The notes under the pieces are model-generated. The model made no database searches. It saw nothing but the letters and a program-made list of their open reading frames with translations, and was not told the DNA's origin. A stretch of 64,000 nucleotides of DNA from assembly GCA_949775045.1 (NCBI GenBank), contig OX459108.1, forward strand, positions 62,001 to 126,000, given 5' to 3'. Shown one piece after another: positions 49,337 to 60,121 of the stretch (position 1 is the stretch's first letter; each line of letters starts with the position of its first letter). This DNA is from Metridium senile (lineage: Eukaryota; Cnidaria; Anthozoa; Actiniaria; Metridiidae). Made by a program: the position numbers and the translations under genes.

Positions 49337-50315
49337 TAACATTTTGTTATCTGTTTTTTATATTTGACATCTCCATTTTGTAAGGGGCTGATGACAGCAC
49401 CGATGATTGTGATAATAGTGGTTGCTGTGTTGATGATGATGATTCCTTTGTTGATCAATGATGATGCCATGATGAAAATAATAACATTTTTTTATAATAA
49501 TTTTATTCTCAATTATTAAAAAATTTAAAAACATTCCATTTACAAGTTGTAAATGAAATGGAATGAAATACAAGATACCTTGACCAACAAATCAAGTTAA
49601 TTTAATCATCATATTCTTTCTCCTATTTTTCAATTCACAGTAAAACTCTTTTTTTTGAGAGATTGTCCATTCAATACAATACAATACAGTACAGTACAAT
49701 ATTTGTTTATTTTCTCATATATATTAATTTTACAATTTATAGAAAAATATCAAGTAACAATTATGGTAACAAAAACATTTACAATTTATAATTCATTACT
49801 TAAATAATTAAATGAGACAGAGGACTAAGTGAACATGACTGTTATCGAGTTAGCCCCCAGCCTTTCTTAGTTTAGATAAATAACAGCAGGTGAAAGAAAT
49901 GAACACACATTAGCACACATACACACTTATACAGCTACGATAAACACACACACATCACAAAACTAGTATTTAATTGTATCAATCTACTGTTGTACAGTAT
50001 TGAGTCAATTGACATGTCTCGTACAATCACACTTTGATAATGTTGATGGTAATGATAATCATCTAGGTGATAGTGATCCTGATGATGATTTTTAGCACTT
50101 TCAGGTTCAAATACTAAGTTAAATCACCGAAAAATATTTATATCTATCCACGAACAATTAAAACAGAAATGCTTGCTATTCTCTACAATCGTCAAAACAA
50201 CGTGGGTTTTAGCAACACTTGTAATTCACCCTAAACACAGGAGGTCTGTCATATTGATCGTCCTAGCTGTGCACAATTGTTTTTTTCCAAAATGGCTTCG
50301 GTGTTTTCCGCCGAT
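49337..50315. other. Non-coding stretch, copy B
   Basis: Counterpart of 35515-36354 and the following bases. No gene is recognised. Confidence 0.5.
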
Positions 50316-50483
50316 GGACACACCTCCTAAAAAATCTTTACCTGGAGCTCAGAGGAGGTTGTGGGTAAACTTCACCCAAGCCAAATTTGGAATTGGAATG
50401 GACACACCTCCTAAAAAATCTTTACCTGGAGCTCAGAGGAGGTTCTGGGTAAACTTCACCCAAGCCAAATTTGGAATTGGAAA
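50316..50483 (+). repeat. 84 bp tandem duplication, copy B
   Basis: Two in-frame 28-codon units starting ATGGACACACCTCC, as in copy A. Here the two units are more alike (both read GGAGCTCAGAGGAGG). Confidence 0.55.
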
Positions 50484-50587
50484 TTACCCACAATTCCTCC
50501 GTTGAGCTTTGAACTTGCCTAAACTTGTGAAGGCTTGCCCGCGTTCGACTCGAACGATTGGGCTTCCTGTGCTCTTGATGCGTGATA

Positions 50588-51320
50588 CACCTACTTGAAG
50601 TAAGGTTGGCATACAAAATAGAACATTTGTCAACATTTGTGATTTAGTGCGAAAGGAATTAACTAAAAGACAAAAGAGAGAGTTCAGCTTGAGTGATCTT
50701 CTTGTATATATCATTTTAAAGCTTATATAACAGAGAATAAGACTATGTAAGACAAATAATATCTTTAACCAATGCTTCACGTAAAACCTCAAAATCGAGC
50801 ACTTTCATTAAGAAAAGTATTAGTCCAAAAGTTCCAACTACTTTGCCGTCATTTCTGCATTATGTCAATCAGCACATACATGTGTTCAAAACCGTTTTTT
50901 CGATAAAATGCTTCGTTCTTGAATAAATGTGTTTCAAAGTCGACTCATTGTTAAAACTTCAAGTTAAATAACAAAACGGGCCATAACTTATAAAACTAAG
51001 GATTTTATCAAAAAAAATGGACACGGTTTGGAAGACCAATATATGTTGATTGACATAACGAAAAAGCAGTATGAACTTTTTGACTTATACTTTTTTAAAC
51101 AACTCGCATTGAAAGCGGTTAATTTTGAGGGTTTTCGAAGAGCATATCTTACAGAAAATTGTTTTATATAACAAAACATACACAGTCTTATTCTCTGTTA
51201 TATAAGCTGAGCATGTGAAAGCACACCGCACCTTAACTCATATCGTACTAAATTACAAACGTTCTATTTTCTTTATAACAAATGTATATGTTTGTATGAC
51301 AACCTTACTGCAAGTGGGTG
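50588..51320. mobile_element. Longer TA-flanked relative of the MITE, copy B, intact ends
   Basis: CACCTACTTGAAGTAAGGTT at the left pairs with AACCTTACTGCAAGTGGGTG at the right, and TA flanks both ends. No transposase frame is visible, so it is non-autonomous. Confidence 0.7.
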
Positions 51321-51568
51321 TATATATAAATTTTAACTTAAATGTTTTTGTGTACTTACACCAGAGAAATAATTAAAACAAGAAACAAATTTTGAATATG
51401 GTGTGTACATTTGTACCTAATTTCTAGCTGTCTGAAAGCTATTGTGCAATAGCTCAACGCGCGCTCAACCCTGGTGAATTTGGTCTCATTCAGTGTTTTC
51501 AGCTAGCTAGTGCCGTGAGAACTGCATGTGAGAACAACATTACTATATACTGAATTATTACTATAAGC

Positions 51569-54500
51569 ATGGACACCTTTGTCACCAGGACTAGGCGGTA
51601 AGTCAAAATAATCACTTTTATTATATAAACTTCAGTGAAATATCAAGTGATATCCTCACATTGTGTGAAAACATCATGTTATCATGTTGTGAAAAGACGA
51701 CAAATGAAATGAAAATTGAAAACTGAAAATTTGATACCAAGCTTATCAGATCATGTGAGCGTTTTTTGATATTCTATATTAATTTGTAGTCCAGTCATCC
51801 AGTGATTTGGGTTGGAACAAATTGCAATAGAATGTTTCTCAACGTATTTTGAGTGTCTAAGGCAAGTTGAATAACATACTGAAAAATCCCCAAAAATAAT
51901 CCCAACATTACACAGGGAGCCCAATTCGAGAAAAAAATAGGCAATTGGCTATTATAACCTATAACCCTTCGGAATCTAAGGGTTAGGTTTAGACATGTCA
52001 ACTTAAATTTTGAGTTCAGACTACAAAAACTACTTATTCGTATTCGAATATGCGAGAAAAGAAAAAATGCCATTCGATGCGCTAGTGTGTTTTTAATAGT
52101 ATACGTACTAATTTAGAAATTTCGCTCGCAGGACTGGCCCTTGTACTAGCAATGCGGCAGACGACTCAAGGTAATATCGTTGACGTGAATTATTGTAATT
52201 TTCTAAGCAAACGTTTTAATTGTATAATCATTCCATACAGAGGTGCCCGGGGCTCTGTTGTAAATAAAAGACAGACAGACATCGGCTAACAGTATTTTTA
52301 ATCCTGACTAAAGCTTGTTTCAAAATGTAAGACGATTTTGAACGAAGATTGATTAATTGATCGATTGATTGATTCTCGTCCAGACTTGAACATAGCGTAT
52401 TATAGTTAAAAAGTTCAGTTTCAAACTGGCAAACGAATGAATGGGTGAACGAAATGGGAAATGAATGTAAGAATAATTTATTATCCCGCTTTCAGAGGAG
52501 AAGACGATCGCGCCAAGGAAGAAAACAAGAGGAAAAGATTCGAATTGCGAGAAAAGAAAAAATGCCATTCGATGCGCTAGTGTGTTTTTAATAGTATACG
52601 TACTAATTTAGAAATTTCGCTCGCAGGACTGGCCCTTGTACTAGCAATGCGGCAGACGACTCAAGGTAATATCGTTGACGTGAATTATTGTAATTTTCTA
52701 AGCAAACGTTTTAATTGTATAATCATCCCATACAGAGGTGCCCGGGGCTCTGTTGTTGCGTTTATAGTTAAAAAGTTCAAAGTAACGAGTAATCATTTGT
52801 TATTCTGCAGATCTAGCGCTTTTTTCGAATTGGAAGCAGGGGTCGATCTGGGAGCTGGAGGGTGAGTACACAACCTATTTCAATAATCAATGTCGCAGCC
52901 AATGGACACACTCTTACGCCTGCAAAGGTGATACGAACAAATTTTCTGATCTATTGCACGTTTTTAAAAGAGATGTTTGTTTTATCATCAACTTGTTATT
53001 GTCATATAACACGAACACGTACAACCAAAATATCCTATGAATAAATCGATATCAAGAGAAGAAACACCGACATCCTTTTGCAGGCGTAAGACTGCGACAA
53101 ATATTTTTGAAAGACTTTTCAAGCAGACTTGTTTATACCCGCGCGCAGAATCCACGCCTTTAGTTTTCGTTTGTCATCGATATTTTTATTCAATTTGAAG
53201 TTTGTGATATCCTTGTTACAAATAACCTAGGTCAAAAGACGAAGAAGAAGAAGAAGAAGAAGACACGCGGAGCAACATTTCGAACTTGCTCGCCGATAGC
53301 GACTCGGAAGACGGCGGTAGGCAAATTGAACTAAAAAAGTGTCACGAAATTTGCCAAACTAGAAAACTATTTACAAAGCGTATGAAAAGTGAAGAGTGCC
53401 TACACTACATGTCCATGAATGAAATAAAAAACTAATTATTTAGTGCCTAATAGAGTGGTTTTCATTAACCCGTGAAACAAAGTGTAATATAGGGAAAGTG
53501 TAATAAAGCATGTTACCCTAAAGTGTGTTTCACGGGTTTAATGAAAACCACTCTGGAGCACAACTATTAAAAGCCCGTGGGAGGGGGGGGGGGGGGGGGG
53601 GGGTGGGGGGGGGGGGGGGGACAATGATAACTTTAGAGACTTGCAGAACGAAAGCCAGGAATGGAAGAAAGTAATCGAAAAATCTCCGACGTTCACCACC
53701 ACCACTTGGACAAAGGGAGTACCCCAATCCCCCCCTGAAAGTACAGTTAGTGCAATGGTAAAACCTCTTCATGATCTTCCCAGTTATATAGCAAGGAGAT
53801 GACAATGAGAGAATTGTAACTATTTTCTCTCTCTCTCTGACCTGTAGGAAGCCCTTCCGAGTACAGGGCACATGACGTCCAGGAGCAGCAGCCAACCATA
53901 CAGCCCTACTTCCCCCTCGCATACGCCATCAGTGTGGCGAGGCCCCTGGATTTCAACTTCGAAAACCTCGTCCTGGACTCACTGGAGCTTCCTCGCCCTA
54001 TCCTCGTGGAGAGGGAGGGCGAGGACGGCCCAGTGCGGTTCGGGACGGTGGGCGAGGCCACCAGGAGTCTCGCCACACAGCTAGAGAGGTTCTGCTCGGA
54101 CCAACAGCCGCTGCCTGTAGAAGAACGGGACAGCGCGGGTGCACCCCTCGACAAGAGGGAACTATTTTTTAGCGGGTGCACCGCGCTGGGGCACCGGCTG
54201 TGGTCCGAGCAGGCCGGCCAGGAAGAAACCAAATTGGACGAGGTCCGACTAGACAGGTACGTACGACATGGTCAGATATTCGTTTCCCCTCGGCGGCTTC
54301 TGACGGCTGTACTTTTCTCTCTCTCTCTCAGATATGGAAACGTCGTGATTTGGTCGGCACCGCCGTGGAGTGGCGCGAGCCCCCAATTCGTGCACGGATT
54401 CCCAAGGCGTCTGTGCAGGCACGCTGCGCATGGTGGCTTCCTGGCGGGAAATATCATCGTCTGTGCCAGAGCCACCAACGAGTGCCTGCGACGCCTTGCC

Positions 54501-55010
54501 GTGTGCGACGTGGCGACGAACATTACCAAGGACGTCGTCACGGGTGCGGGGCTCGCGTTGGCTAGACTCCTTAACTGCAGGTAAGAGAAGGAAGTACATT
54601 AGTCGAACATTTACGCTAAGGAACAAGAAAAAGAAGGGTATCATATTTTTTATGCATAACAACTTTATTAAATAAGTAAATAAATACATATCAAAACGGG
54701 TTATGTGAGAGAGAAACTTAATTCTCATAAATTAACATACCCCTCAAAAAGAATTTTTAGGGTGTCGAATCTTCGGAGTGGTTGATGTTACATGAATCAT
54801 AGTCACCATCATCATCATCATCATCGTCATTATCATAAAAAGTTAAAACAACGTTCGCAGTCACCTTGCTTGACTCCACTGCTCTCCCTACAGATACGCC
54901 GCCATGAAGGGCACCCGCCCTAAGTACTTGTCGACCGCCGAACGCGAGTTCGGGGTCGACTTTAAGACCCTGGGGCCTGTGGAAGGCCCCAACCTAGAGG
55001 AAGAGGTGCG

Positions 55011-55101
<91 letters not shown>

Positions 55102-56584
55102 GTCAGTCAGTCAGTCAGTCAGTCGATACAATACAAATGTGACAGTTATTGAACATGTGCAAAACCGGAAAACCCATTGTATTTTTCCTTGTTTGCCCCT
55201 CGTATATCGATTGCACGAGTTGTTTTTGAGTGCTTTTCGTGAGTGAACACACATCATTGGCATCAGATTGTAAGACATTTGCCTAAATGTACGCCCCAAC
55301 GGTTCTGCAATTCTCACACGTGCATCCATCATACATGATCATACACCATGCACATACATGTGTCAATCATGACGTGTGAGATATCAATCACTGCATGTGT
55401 ACGCATTATGCATAACGTTGGATAGCACACGCTACGAGTACGAAGCTATGTACTTTTCGATATACACACAATGGGCAATGATGCGCACAACAACCACTGT
55501 CACATCATTACTCACCGTCTTGTCTTTCAACAGGGGGAGACTCCCACAGATGAGGAGTCGTCCTCTGGGGAGTCTGAGTCCTCAGGGGACTTCACCCAGC
55601 TACGCGTCAACCTGCTGGGCGGAGGTCGGCTTGCCCCACCAAGGGCGCCCCGGCCAGTAGCCCCCAAGCGCAAGGCGCGGGGGGTGAACGCCGGGACACG
55701 CCCCGTGAAGCGGCCGACCTCTGCCCCCACCTGCCCCACCCCCAGCCCATCCACTGATGCCGAGCAAGAACCAATGGACCTGGACCCGGAGGATGAGCTG
55801 GTCCTTCCAGTGCCCCTACCGGTCGGCTTCAGGATGGACGTCCTGCCGGCCGGTGGCTCGCTGCGTGCACTGGTGCAGTTCGTCCGACGGGTCCAGGTGC
55901 GCGTGGCCGAGAGCCAGGTAAGACGAGAGAAAAAAACTCACCTCTTTTGTCCACATAACTAACGTGCGCCTCAATTCAATCGATCGACAGGGAGCACCAG
56001 CACCAGCACCAGCACCAGCACCAACCACCCCCACGTACGAGCTTCGCAGCCTGTGGCAGGGCCAGGCAAGAGGCCACCAACAGCGGCTGCAGGAGCTGAT
56101 GTCCCAGTCCTGCAGCTGCCCTGCTACTGAGGAGGGAGAGGTCTGTGCCGCCTGCGCTACCAAGGACGAGGTGGCGAAGCTGAGCCTGCCGGTGATCTCC
56201 TCTGACACGGCCGAGGCCAAGAACCGCCGCCTGGCCTGCCTGCTGGGCATTGCTCCGCTGGCGGAGCGGTGTCACAGGCTGGCCAGGTCGGAACAGGCCG
56301 GAGAGGAGGTCAGATCCATCTTCTCCGAGGCACTGCACTGTGGCAAAGACAGGTGCAGTGCCATCGTGAGTGCCGGCAGGCTCATCGCTGTGCTGCCCTG
56401 CTGGCAGAGAGCCCAGCTCTCTGGGGGTTGGTCCCTGTTCTGGTCGGAAGGCCGCAAGGTCTCCAAGGCCGTCAACCGGCAGCCCAACGCAGAGTGCCGT
56501 GTGGCGGCCGTAGCGGCCTTCCGCCAGATGGTGGAAAGGGTCAACCCCACGTGGGAGCCACTGCTGGCAGGGCAGACGGACTGA
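51569..56584 (+). CDS. Large GC-rich protein of unknown family, third gene of the unit, copy B
   Basis: Exons join with consistent phases: 51569-51597, 52627-52665 (or its duplicate 52132-52170), 52811-52861, 53231-53316, 53848-54256, 54332-54580, 54894-55005, 55534-55917 and 55991-56584. The product has 650 residues, or 663 if both 39 nt exons are used. Residues 40-70 are very acidic (DEEEEEEED, DSDSEDG). About 85-325 is a compact region with YFPLAYAISVARPLDF, ELFFSGCTALGHRLW, GFLAGNIIVCARATNECL and RYAAMKGTRPKYLS. About 326-430 is a Ser/Pro-rich basic linker with PKRKARG. The last 197 residues start with an Ala-Pro repeat and have C494, C496, C505 and C508, then a helical, Cys-rich tail. 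Exons 5-9 are far richer in G and C than the rest of the unit. I do not recognise the family. A structural, DNA-binding or mobilisation role is possible but unsupported. Confidence 0.75.
51650..51990. other. Insertion in intron 1 of the third gene, copy B only
   Basis: Copy A lacks this segment. It contains CACAGGGAGCCC at about 51911, the terminus word of the element at 9543-10889. It may be a fragment or relative of that element. Confidence 0.5.
52095..52760. repeat. Tandem duplication carrying a 39 nt exon
   Basis: The stretch GCTCGCAGGACTGGCCCTTG through GTGCCCGGGGCTCTGTTG occurs at about 52125-52260 and 52620-52755. Both copies have intact acceptor and donor sites. The exon is symmetric in phase, so inclusion of one or both keeps the reading frame. 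The DNA between them contains an extra partial upstream copy near 52545-52610. Confidence 0.8.
53453..53553. mobile_element. Short palindromic MITE, 101 bp
   Basis: GAGTGGTTTTCATTAACCCG and its mirrored end CGGGTTTAATGAAAACCACTC enclose a core of about 55 bp. It matches the termini of the outer element at 9341-11378 and is present only in copy B, in intron 4 of the third gene. Confidence 0.8.
53583..53620. repeat. Poly-G tract
   Basis: Two runs of about 21 and 16 G are separated by one T. It lies just after the MITE and is absent from copy A. It may form a G-quadruplex or reflect an assembly or sequencing problem. Confidence 0.8.
55012..55123. repeat. (CAAT)n then (CAGT)n microsatellite
   Basis: About 22 CAAT units are followed by CAGT units. 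It begins just inside the intron after exon 7 of the third gene. Confidence 0.95.
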
Positions 56585-56639
56585 CTGGTGAGTTACTTTG
56601 GGATTTTGTTTCGATGGCCATGTCTGAAATTAAAGGGGA

Positions 56640-56940
56640 AACATTTACGTGTCTTGCAGGAGGAAAGAAGACACAGAAAAAAGAAAAACAGAAAAGAAAA
56701 ACAGCAAAAAAAACAAAAAACAACAACAAAAAAAAAAAAAAAAAACAACAACAAAAATGCTAATGTGTACTCCCTTTCCGCCAAGCTAGTGGCGCAAAGG
56801 ATCACGGATCAATTCAGAAACTAAATGTGCATTGGGAACGCCTTTCATGTTGTTTGATGAGGTGGTTCTAAAATGGACATTTAGAACTCAAAAAACATAT
56901 CGACAAGTGTGGCAATGTGGCCATGCGTTCTAATAAAGTA
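56640..56940. other. 3' flank of the third gene and B-to-C junction
   Basis: A-rich tracts (56680-56755) are followed by DNA with ACTCCCTTTCCGCCAAGC and AATAAAGTATAC near 56933. This part is missing from the A-to-B junction, where the 39077 repeat follows directly after GGAGGAAAGAA. Confidence 0.5.
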
Positions 56941-57957
56941 TACAAATTAGGTTACCCACATGCGCTAAGTTTCTCGGAAAGGGTGTACACATTAGCATGT
57001 TCGGTGTAAAGTGTGGAGAGATCAAGCATGTTGAGTGAGGCTGTTTGACCAATGGCATTTTTTTTTTTTACAAATCAACCTCAGATCAACCATTCCCGAC
57101 AATTAATTGAAATGGGTAGACTGAGTATTGTGTTCGGTCCATGTTCAAACACCCAGCTGGCCTTAATCGACATGCTTGAGAGCCCAAGATAGAAATGATT
57201 TCCTTCTTATTACCCACACGGTGGTCATGAGAGTTGTGTGACAGACAACTTCATAAAACCAAGCTCATGTTAGTAGAATGGTTTTCACTGACCAATGAAA
57301 CAAAGTACATACAGACCTGGCAAACACTATATACAGGGGTAATAAGGTGATAGCAATAGTAAGACTACATCATGTAGTACTGTCACTATAGCTAGGGTGA
57401 TATAAGGTAATAAGCTAGACTACATCACATATTGATCATATTGATTAGGAATATATGATGTAGTCTAAAAAAGAATTATTACAACTAAGGTAAGCATATA
57501 GTGTTAGCCATTACTACAAGGTAAGTGCTACTAACCCTGTTACCTTATCACCCCCATCCCACATATAGTGTACGTGTGCATCAATCCATCAGTTTGGGTA
57601 ATAAGAAGGGAAAAACACACACACACACACACTATGGGCATCACGATACAATTTTGAAAGCTATATTGCAGTATTGACGGTCACACGATAAATTGGATAA
57701 ATTCACTGTCCGAGTGTGTAGCCAAATTAAGTCAAAGGCCAAAATAAGCAAACACGTCTATGGTTGTGTTGTTAGTTGTTTCTTTCAAATATTTTGACAG
57801 CAACTACTGTACTCTAGGTCTACGTGGAAAAATGTAAGCTCACTTTTCTAGCTTCCAATTTGCATAGCTCATTGATGTACTACTGAGTATATCAATCAAT
57901 CATAACAAATAGAATTAGAACTATTATAAGGCTCTACGATGCGAACAAAGTGTTAAG
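56940..57957. repeat. Upstream region of copy C, single copy of the 290 bp repeat
   Basis: Counterpart of 39360-40670. The TATTGATTAGGAATATATGA segment appears once (about 57440-57725). No gene is recognised. Confidence 0.65.
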
Positions 57958-58608
57958 TTCATTGGTACTACAGACTATAGAAGTTGATTATATACTCAGA
58001 TTAATGATGTCAGATCATTAACATACCTGCATGCATATACATCTATAGTGCCGGCCATAACTTCAGTGTAGTCTGCAACCAACACATACGATAGCAAATA
58101 TTAATAACAGGTTCCCATCATTGGTACTGTACTACAGACTGTAGAAGTTGATTATATACTCAGATTAATGATGTCAGACGTCATTGGTACTACAGACTGT
58201 AGAAGTTGATTATATACTCAGATTAATGATGTCAGACGTCATTGGTACTACAGACTGTAGAAGTTGATTATATACTCAGATTAATGATGTCAGATCATTA
58301 ACATACCTGCATGCATATACATCTATAGTGCCGGCCATAACTTCAGTGTAGTCTGCAACCAACACATACGATAGCAAATATTAATAACAGGTTCCCATCA
58401 TTGGTACTGTACTACAGACTGTAGAAGTTGATTATATACTCAGATTAATGATGTCAGACGTCATTGGTACTACAGACTGTAGAAGTTGATTATATACTCA
58501 GATTAATGATGTCAGATCATTAACATACCTGCATGCATATACATCTATAGTGCCGGCCATAACTTCAGTGTAGTCTGCAACCAACACATACGATAGCAAA
58601 TATCAATA
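57958..58608. repeat. 58 bp iteron-like tandem repeat, copy C
   Basis: Same words as 40672-41285, with a different order and number of 58 bp units, so the array changes length between copies. Confidence 0.8.
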
Positions 58609-58611
58609 ACA

Positions 58612-58946
58612 GGTTCCCATTTAAATCTGTACAGTTTATGCAAATCGTGTTGATGCACACTTCAGAAATAATATACTCTGATTGTGTCTAGCACAAATAT
58701 TTGCATAAGTATACAGATTGAAATGGTAGAATGGGAACCTTTAAAATTCAAGAATTACATTTTAAAGAACTTATAATGTATAAAGAGATCTACATAACCT
58801 TTAATTGTATTGTCAACTTTTCTGCTTAATGTCAATATTATTAGTACACATCTAAAACCGTGTACGTCAGGCTTTGTTGAATAACAGCATCAACTCCAAA
58901 AGTTTATCTAGATCGACATTAAGCAGAAAAGCTGACAAGACAATTA
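58612..58946. repeat. Two stacked inverted repeats, copy C
   Basis: Same pair as at 41289-41637. The only visible change is a 4 bp loss in the first loop (TGATGCACACT for TGATGCATGCACACT). Confidence 0.75.
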
Positions 58947-59994
58947 AATGTCTCATATTTCTTAACAGCAAATTACACCTGTAGACATATTCTATAGTTA
59001 TTGAGCTTTAAAATGATACTTACATAATTCAATGTCATTGATCATGCCTTCAGGGGCCCGTTTACATTATGAAAATAGTTATCTATTAGACTCTAGCTAC
59101 AATCAATACTTTGAACTGTACGTAAACATATAATTTACAACAAAATAAAGATATTAGCATCGGTCGAATTGTTATCATGTGTTATTTATATACTTCAAAT
59201 TGTTATAGTAATAATTGAGAATTTGCATTTATTCATTCATGCATGCAATGCAAGTCGCATGATTGCATGCAGCGTGTATGCTTTAATTCATACAGCTAGC
59301 TATTAGAATTATGTTCTTATATGAATTATGTTCCTGCAGATCAGAATTCTTTCCATTTCTATAGCCATTGACAACTGCAGTATCACTAATAATAATAATA
59401 ATAACAACAACAATAATAATAATTTTAATACTAGACCAAGATATAAATAGGATCTAATTGGGCAGTGTACAATATATATATCACTGATAAAAAAAACACC
59501 CAATCAAATGCAAACTTTACAGACATTTAAACTTTAAATGGATTGATCAACATTTTAGCATCAGAATTATATCCAATATAAAATAGATTATAATGTTTTT
59601 ATAATAATAATAAACATCATCCTTACCAAAGCATATACTTGACATTGATCCAGTTCACATCTCAGTAGTAAATAACAACAATTTTAAAAACATGACAGCT
59701 CGTACGTTTCGCTACGTGCAAATCTCCAATGAACACATATCCCGACGTGCTTTGCGCGCGACCCGCCACAGCTAGCCCGCGCTTCCGGACTCAATATTTG
59801 CAGTTTTCACAGTTTTACACAGTTTTCACAGTTTTAAAAACTGCTTTTTTGCGCGCTTTACATCACAAGCAATCTCCCAACAGTCGTGATACTCACACAG
59901 CTGCACCACAACCTGACGAAAAAGCCCATCAAACTTTTCACAACAAACGACCGCGCGCCTTACGAGTCAGCAGTCGATACCCACCCAATCGTAG

Positions 59995-60002
59995 TATAAA
60001 TA
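59995..60002 (+). promoter_or_regulatory. TATA box of recombinase copy C
   Basis: TATAAATA with the upstream CCCAATCG, as in copy B. Confidence 0.6.
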
Positions 60003-60121
60003 CTACGAGCTGTAGGTGACAAGTCTCAAATTTAGCTTGCTTCAAGTTACAAACCAGTTGCCACCGTTCTTATACCTTTCAGCTTTTGCCGTAGACAAAC
60101 CACGAGAGAGAAAGCCAGATA

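Noticed and set aside
54249..54728. Long minus-strand frames across the GC-rich gene
   Set aside because: High GC content lengthens all frames; only the plus-strand chain joins with consistent splice phases over nine exons.
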